Part shown: piece by piece, positions 7,701 to 10,883 of the stretch
Layout of the letters: each line of letters starts with the position of its first letter
How positions within the stretch are numbered: position 1 is the first letter of the stretch
NCBI GenBank assembly: GCA_003990745.1
Contig: RBNI01006876.1
Span: 1 to 10,883, forward strand
Direction of reading: 5' to 3'
DNA: 10,883 nucleotides
Origin: Jimgerdemannia flammicorona
Taxonomy: Eukaryota; Mucoromycota; Endogonomycetes; Endogonales; Endogonaceae
The notes under the pieces: generated by a model
Seen by the model: the letters and a program-made list of their open reading frames with translations, nothing else
Database searches by the model: none
What the model was told of the DNA's origin: nothing
Program-made: the position numbers and the translations under genes

Positions 7701-10331
7701 ATGTTGTGTGCGTCAATAGCGCAAACATCACAGAGATATTTGGTGCGTCCCGTGTGACCGAACTGAAATGATTGGAGATGCGCCAAATGCCGCACCAAAG
7801 TCCTTACATCGGCGGATGATCTCCTATATCTTTTCCTCCAAATGGCCGCTCAAAATCCGCGTCTAGTAACTCCCGGCAATGCTGACCCCTGCATGGCACA
7901 TAGACCACGCGAATATATATGTTAGTAGAAAAATTGGGGGATACGAGAGTTAATAAAACCTGGGCTTCAATACGAATTGTATTACACCAAAATTTAGTAG
8001 CTTACCAACGAGGATGCGACGATTGCTCTTCCAGAACACGACGGATATCAAAATTCGGCGGGTATGACGATGTTTCCGTACGTGGATAGGAGATATAGCC
8101 TTGCGTATAAAGTCGCTCTGCAATATTCATCTGCAAGAACACATTCCGCCCGTATGTAGAGAAGTAAATGAGCATGCCACAATCGATACATGGACCTAAG
8201 GCACTTTGTCAGTGACAGACAACTCACGCATTCTGAAGGGCTAATGCCTAAGTACGACGAACCAAACTTCAATAATTCGACCTGAAGGTCAGCACGAGAG
8301 CCGGGACAAGATCATCAGGTTAATCAATTATCGTCAGCACAAAATGACGATGTGCTACTTTCAACCACTGAACCAGCATGCTACGTACACTGATTGAAAT
8401 GATTGAAATTCAAAGAAAGCAGTCAAACCAACCGTGTTCAAAGCATGAGGCCTGGCCTTGATTTTTTTTTCAGACGATACGTCGAGAACACTAGTGCCGA
8501 GAAGAAAATGAGCGCGTCAATATCCGTAAGTCAGGAGTGACAAAAGGGACAACGCTTCCTTGTGTACCTGCGATGCCACATCTGTGGAATTTATACACAT
8601 CCATCCAGTCCCGATATTTCCAACTATTACGCCTTCACATGGACATGCAAAGCAATTGGAAAACAAACTTACACGGCCTCCTTCTCATCCTTAATCATCT
8701 GCATGAATAGATTGCCAACATTCTTATCGAACACACGCTGCCTAAGCCAGGATAGTTTGACAGGTTGTTGACCTGACTCTTTTTTCTGCACGCTGACGGT
8801 GAGGTTCCAGAAGGATTCTGGTGTGAACGACTGGATGCGATCGTGGCGCTCGACACAAAATGACAGGGTCGGCGTCTGGCAAGGTCCGTAGGAGATCACG
8901 GTCGAGTCAAGGTCGCCATATTTCCCCTGAAAGAAGCGAGTTTGGAAGCTGATATTTGCGTGCAGCGAGATTGCGGTCGTCAGTCAGATAGTAGTAACCA
9001 GAACCTCCGAACACAAAAGCATAGCCACAGTTTGCAGTAAACATTTGAGTACAGCGAAATTCATCTGGCAACCAACCGAGTAAAGGCCACGCCAACCTAT
9101 TCATTAGAACAACCAAAATGTCTCATTTCAATCAGTGCTCACAAACACAAGCTTTCATATGTAACAAAAAGCAACCTCACGTAATTACTTTTAGGTCCAG
9201 CTCCTGTCGTGCATCGACGGCTGGGGTGCAAACGACGGTAATGGTGAGTAGTATGCGCTAAGACACATCATATGGTTGTCATAAAGCAGTACTCGATCCA
9301 AAATCTTACCACGCGCTTCATTTTCATTTGGTTTGCCTAGGCTATCCATCGCTTTCCGCAAATCCGTCATCGTGATTGCTTCGTGTTCAAGAAAAAATAG
9401 GGAAAATAGAGCATTGGAAGCGGATAATAATTGCGTGGCCGAAGCCGAATATCCAATAGACATCAACAAGGTTGAAGGCGATGTTGGCAAACGACACCAA
9501 AATAAGTCCATTTCTCATTGCAAGTTTCTCCAGAATCTTGTTCTCGCTGACAATATTTGGCATGAATTTTCGGCGCGCGTACCTGAAAATTTTGCTCTGT
9601 ACACATTTGACATCTTGTCCAGACCCCCTTCTGGTTGCTTCATGTTTTTAATCGTGTTATCGATGACCTCGAAACAGATGTTCTCTCCCTCACGATCGCA
9701 ATCGAGCCACAGGACCAGGTAGTCAATGTTTTTCGATTCGGATTGGAGGTGCCGACACATGTGAGCCTTTTCGATGTAGAAGCCGCAGATTCCATGAGAT
9801 GATAGTTAATCTCAACTTAATTTATTTGTTTGTCTAAGGGCAATACCTTTGGATCAGACTCCATCTTTTTGGTGGGAGCTGCGAAGAGTTTACTGGGATC
9901 AATCTCCCAGCTATTATACTCGGGAGTGAAATCGATGCTAATTCACGGACGGCGTAGAATACAACAGTGAGTACGCGGGTTGGCGTCTAAGGATCACAAA
10001 ACAGGTCCTAACCCAGCAATTCGACTCCCATAGAGGCTTAACGTACCTATACACATGTCCTGTTTGCAGCCATTGGAATCATTATAATAAAAAAAAGAAA
10101 AACAATACGATTTAGCGTACTACGTTTCTAAGGAATGGAACACAACGACTAGACCTTACCCTTGACAGATGTAAACTTAAACTTAGCCGGTTGACCACGG
10201 AAAGCGCTCGACCAGGTATGAACAGGTGTGTCAGCCCTATAGGTGTCATATTTCCCCCCTGGAGCAAGATATTTTGTGATAGCCTCCGCGAGAGAAGGCT
10301 TCTCCGCGACCATCAACACGCTACACGACAT
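4782..10331 (-). CDS. TOP3B: DNA/RNA topoisomerase 3-beta with C-terminal RGG tail (27 coding exons)
   Basis: Type IA topoisomerase: cuts and rejoins single strands through a 5'-phosphotyrosine link; animal TOP3B also acts on RNA, with TDRD3. Exons: 10331-10160, 10059-10047, 9937-9847, 9766-9583, 9378-9310, 9220-9189, 9096-9077, 8948-8673, 8490-8433, 8281-8228, 8130-8006, 7888-7808, 7680-7520, 7433-7391, 7276-7147, 7043-7041, 6937-6863, 6748-6709, 6608-6590, 6487-6483, 6361-6210, 6107-6019, 5919-5808, 5595-5487, 5403-5209, 5122-4990, 4902-4782 (stop TGA). Total 2562 nt, 853 aa; human TOP3B has 862. Toprim: Glu10 in VAEKPS, Asp114, Asp116, Glu118 in DCDREGE. Catalytic Tyr338 in [10 protein letters not shown]. 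Also [27 protein letters not shown]. Several Cys4 fingers follow ([22 protein letters not shown]). Residues 824-853 are Arg/Gly-rich. Core and zinc region match TOP3B, not TOP3A, almost without gaps. Start ATG has ACC before it. Confidence 0.93.
4807..4854 (-). repeat. TOP3B: Four 12-bp imperfect tandem repeats encoding the RGG tail
   Basis: Units of about 12 bp at 4807-4818, 4819-4830, 4831-4842 and 4843-4854 resemble CCACCTCGCCTA on the plus strand. On the coding strand each gives a four-residue Arg/Gly/Ser block of the RRGG type. The repeat is the DNA basis of the RNA-binding-type tail, and its copy number may vary. Confidence 0.75.
6406..6428. repeat. 23-base T-tract in a TOP3B intron
   Basis: An uninterrupted T run (A run on the coding strand) in the intron between the 5-nt microexon and exon 21, upstream of the CTGAT branch-like site. 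A shorter run of 16 T lies at 6630-6645 in the intron before the 19-nt microexon. Lengths of such runs are unreliable in assemblies. Confidence 0.9.
6483..6487 (-). other. TOP3B: 5-nt microexon of TOP3B
   Basis: The exon is ATATC on the coding strand, between a CCCACAG acceptor (with CTGAT 11 nt before the AG end) and a consensus GTATGT donor. Exon 19 ends in phase 2 (GG) and exon 21 begins with AA of a split codon. Inserting five bases gives Gly-Tyr-Gln-Lys-Ile-Asp, matching HGYYKID of human TOP3B in length and frame. Without it the reading frame is lost. Flanking introns are 102 and 121 nt. Confidence 0.85.
6590..6608 (-). other. TOP3B: 19-nt microexon of TOP3B
   Basis: It encodes Ile-Val-Leu-Ile-His plus split glycine codons on both sides, completing NLG and IVLIHG as in TOP3B. 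The acceptor is AATTTTCAG and the donor GTAAGA. Upstream intron 100 nt, downstream intron 102 nt. Skipping shifts the frame. Confidence 0.9.
7041..7043 (-). other. TOP3B: Probable 3-nt microexon (ATG) of TOP3B
   Basis: A single ATG codon sits between TTCTCAG, which follows a pyrimidine-rich run with CTGAT upstream, and a GTTTGT donor. Exon 15 ends in phase 0 with Glu-Leu and exon 17 starts in phase 0 with Glu-Lys-Asn-Gly. The extra Met rebuilds L-M-E-K-x-G-I-G-T-D, the order in human TOP3B. The two introns are both 103 nt. Skipping keeps frame and loses one residue, so the call rests on conservation and splice sites rather than on frame. Confidence 0.72.
9077..9096 (-). other. TOP3B: 20-nt microexon of TOP3B
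   Basis: It encodes Val-Gly-Val-Ala-Phe-Thr and two bases of the next Arg, joining ELDLK to [13 protein letters not shown]. The acceptor AATAG has CTAAT just upstream, and the donor is GTTGGT. Flanking introns are 92 and 128 nt. Skipping breaks the frame. Confidence 0.9.
10047..10059 (-). other. TOP3B: 13-nt microexon of TOP3B
   Basis: It supplies the end of a split Gly codon, His-Val-Tyr and two bases of Ser, completing TSVKGHVYSIDF, the conserved TSVxGHV toprim-region motif. The acceptor is AAACAG and the donor a consensus GTACGT. Introns of 100 and 109 nt flank it. Skipping breaks the frame. Confidence 0.9.
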
Positions 10332-10382
10332 GGTTTGGACCGACACAAGCCACCGAATTACGACGTCCTCGAGATACAGTTT

Positions 10383-10392
10383 ATCACGTGAT
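10383..10392. promoter_or_regulatory. Palindromic CACGTG box upstream of TOP3B
   Basis: ATCACGTGAT is a perfect 10-bp palindrome, 52-61 bp before the TOP3B ATG. TCACGTGA is the preferred core of bHLH factors of the Cbf1/USF type. Position and symmetry fit a promoter element; binding is inferred. Confidence 0.55.
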
Positions 10393-10445
10393 GTCGTGTG
10401 CGTATAACGATAGAGGTCTTTTGACTAATGCTGGCTAATAGTATT

Positions 10446-10465
10446 ATTGGCTATTAATGGCCAAT
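10446..10465. promoter_or_regulatory. Inverted pair of CCAAT boxes upstream of TOP3B
   Basis: ATTGGC and its reverse complement GCCAAT flank an 8-bp AT-only-but-one spacer, so a CCAAT box is present on each strand. The pair lies 115-134 bp before the ATG, a usual HAP/NF-Y distance. Confidence 0.5.
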
Positions 10466-10703
10466 GAAATTAATTATTTAAAATTAAAGTCATCTTGAGA
10501 AATCTTAAAAAAGAAAAACATATTATTTTACTAAAATAAAAGATAGTATAATTAATAAAAGAGGACAATTTTGTTGATTATATATTTCATATATTACTGA
10601 TGAATGATATAAACTGATAAAATAATATAAGTCATATGCTGATATATTCCAACACTCTCACTTAATGAGATATATAATCTAAAAAAAAAGAATACCAACT
10701 ATA

Positions 10704-10705
<2 letters not shown>

Positions 10706-10734
<29 letters not shown>
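10706..10734. repeat. 29-base A-tract
   Basis: Uninterrupted A run in the AT-rich region upstream of TOP3B. It could stiffen DNA and exclude nucleosomes, or be the A-tail of an old retrotransposed copy, but no source sequence is recognisable next to it. Confidence 0.85.
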
Positions 10735-10821
10735 CAAAGTTGTAAAAATTATAGTCACTTGGACTTTTACTTTATTATCAGATTACCAATCTATATTATA
10801 TCAATACATACTCCCCCTCTC

Positions 10822-10845
10822 CCCCTCATCTAATTCCCTGAGGGG
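10822..10845. promoter_or_regulatory. CCCCTCA/TGAGGGG inverted repeat with CCCCT motifs
   Basis: A 7-bp perfect inverted repeat with a 10-base centre. CCCCT/AGGGG is the stress-response element bound by Msn2/Msn4-type zinc-finger factors in yeasts; another CCCCT lies just before it at about 10813-10819. It is nearly 500 bp from TOP3B, so its target is unclear. Confidence 0.35.
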
Positions 10846-10847
10846 TC

Positions 10848-10883
10848 TCCTCTCTCTCTCTCTTCCTTTTTTTTTTTTTTTTT
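10848..10883. repeat. CT microsatellite and terminal T-tract
   Basis: A (CT)n run passes into 17 T at the very end of the window. With the A-tract at the other end this fits a sequence limited by low-complexity edges. Confidence 0.85.

Larger units (their letters stand above)
10332..10883. other. Gene-free upstream region of TOP3B, largely AT-rich
   Basis: No coding region is visible. The part next to TOP3B (10332-10470) is of mixed composition and carries the CACGTG and CCAAT sites listed here. From about 10466 to 10805 the DNA is strongly AT-rich and includes an A-tract of 29 bases. The last 75 bp are CT-rich and end in 17 T. The change in composition suggests either an AT-rich spacer or the remains of an insertion. 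Confidence 0.7.

Noticed and set aside
8863..8912. Tyr in [10 protein letters not shown] as the TOP3B nucleophile
   Set aside because: In type IA enzymes the nucleophile is the Tyr of the SYPRT motif; here that is Tyr338 in [10 protein letters not shown], matching human Tyr336.
9191..9511. Open frame running through the 204-nt intron into TOP3B exon 5
   Set aside because: The extra residues have no counterpart in TOP3B and the splice signals at 9582 and 9379 give a gap-free match without them.
1..10883. CRISPR array, tRNA, rRNA or prokaryotic operon
   Set aside because: No repeat-spacer pattern or tRNA-like fold was seen; all genes are spliced eukaryotic ones.

Overview
This window looks like nuclear DNA from an intron-rich eukaryote, most likely a fungus. 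The introns are short (about 80-210 nt), start with GT and end with AG, often have a CTRAY-like branch site close to the 3' splice site, and the intergenic gaps are small. The exact lineage cannot be set from the sequence. It is not bacterial: each of the three genes needs splicing, and every join below keeps the reading frame without assuming a sequencing error. The spliced models were built by eye from splice sites plus family conservation.

All three genes are on the minus strand, head to tail. Read in the direction of transcription they are: (1) a DNA/RNA topoisomerase 3-beta (TOP3B), 10331 down to 4782, 27 coding exons, 853 codons before the stop, with a C-terminal RGG tail; (2) an RBR-type (RING1-IBR-RING2) E3 ubiquitin ligase, 4613 down to 2368, 4 coding exons, 628 aa, with an NZF zinc finger, three MIU/UIM-like helices and an acidic stretch before the RBR module; (3) the catalytic subunit of eukaryotic queuine tRNA-ribosyltransferase (QTRT1/TGT), 2061 down to 166, 8 coding exons, 404 aa.

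The gap between TOP3B and the ligase is 168 bp (AATAAA signal, reverse CCAAT, a 17-bp palindrome). The gap between the ligase and QTRT1 is 306 bp. The 552 bp upstream of TOP3B hold a palindromic CACGTG box and a CCAAT inverted repeat near the gene, then very AT-rich DNA with a 29-base A-tract and a CT-rich end. The window begins with an A-tract and ends with a T-tract.

The most striking feature is the density of microexons. TOP3B needs exons of 13, 20, 19, 5 and apparently 3 nt, and QTRT1 needs one of 12 nt. The 5-nt exon is required to keep frame. The 3-nt exon is supported by splice sites on both sides, by two 103-nt flanking introns and by restoring a residue conserved in TOP3B. Functionally the three genes concern RNA/DNA topology, ubiquitin signalling and tRNA wobble modification; no shared pathway is evident beyond adjacency.
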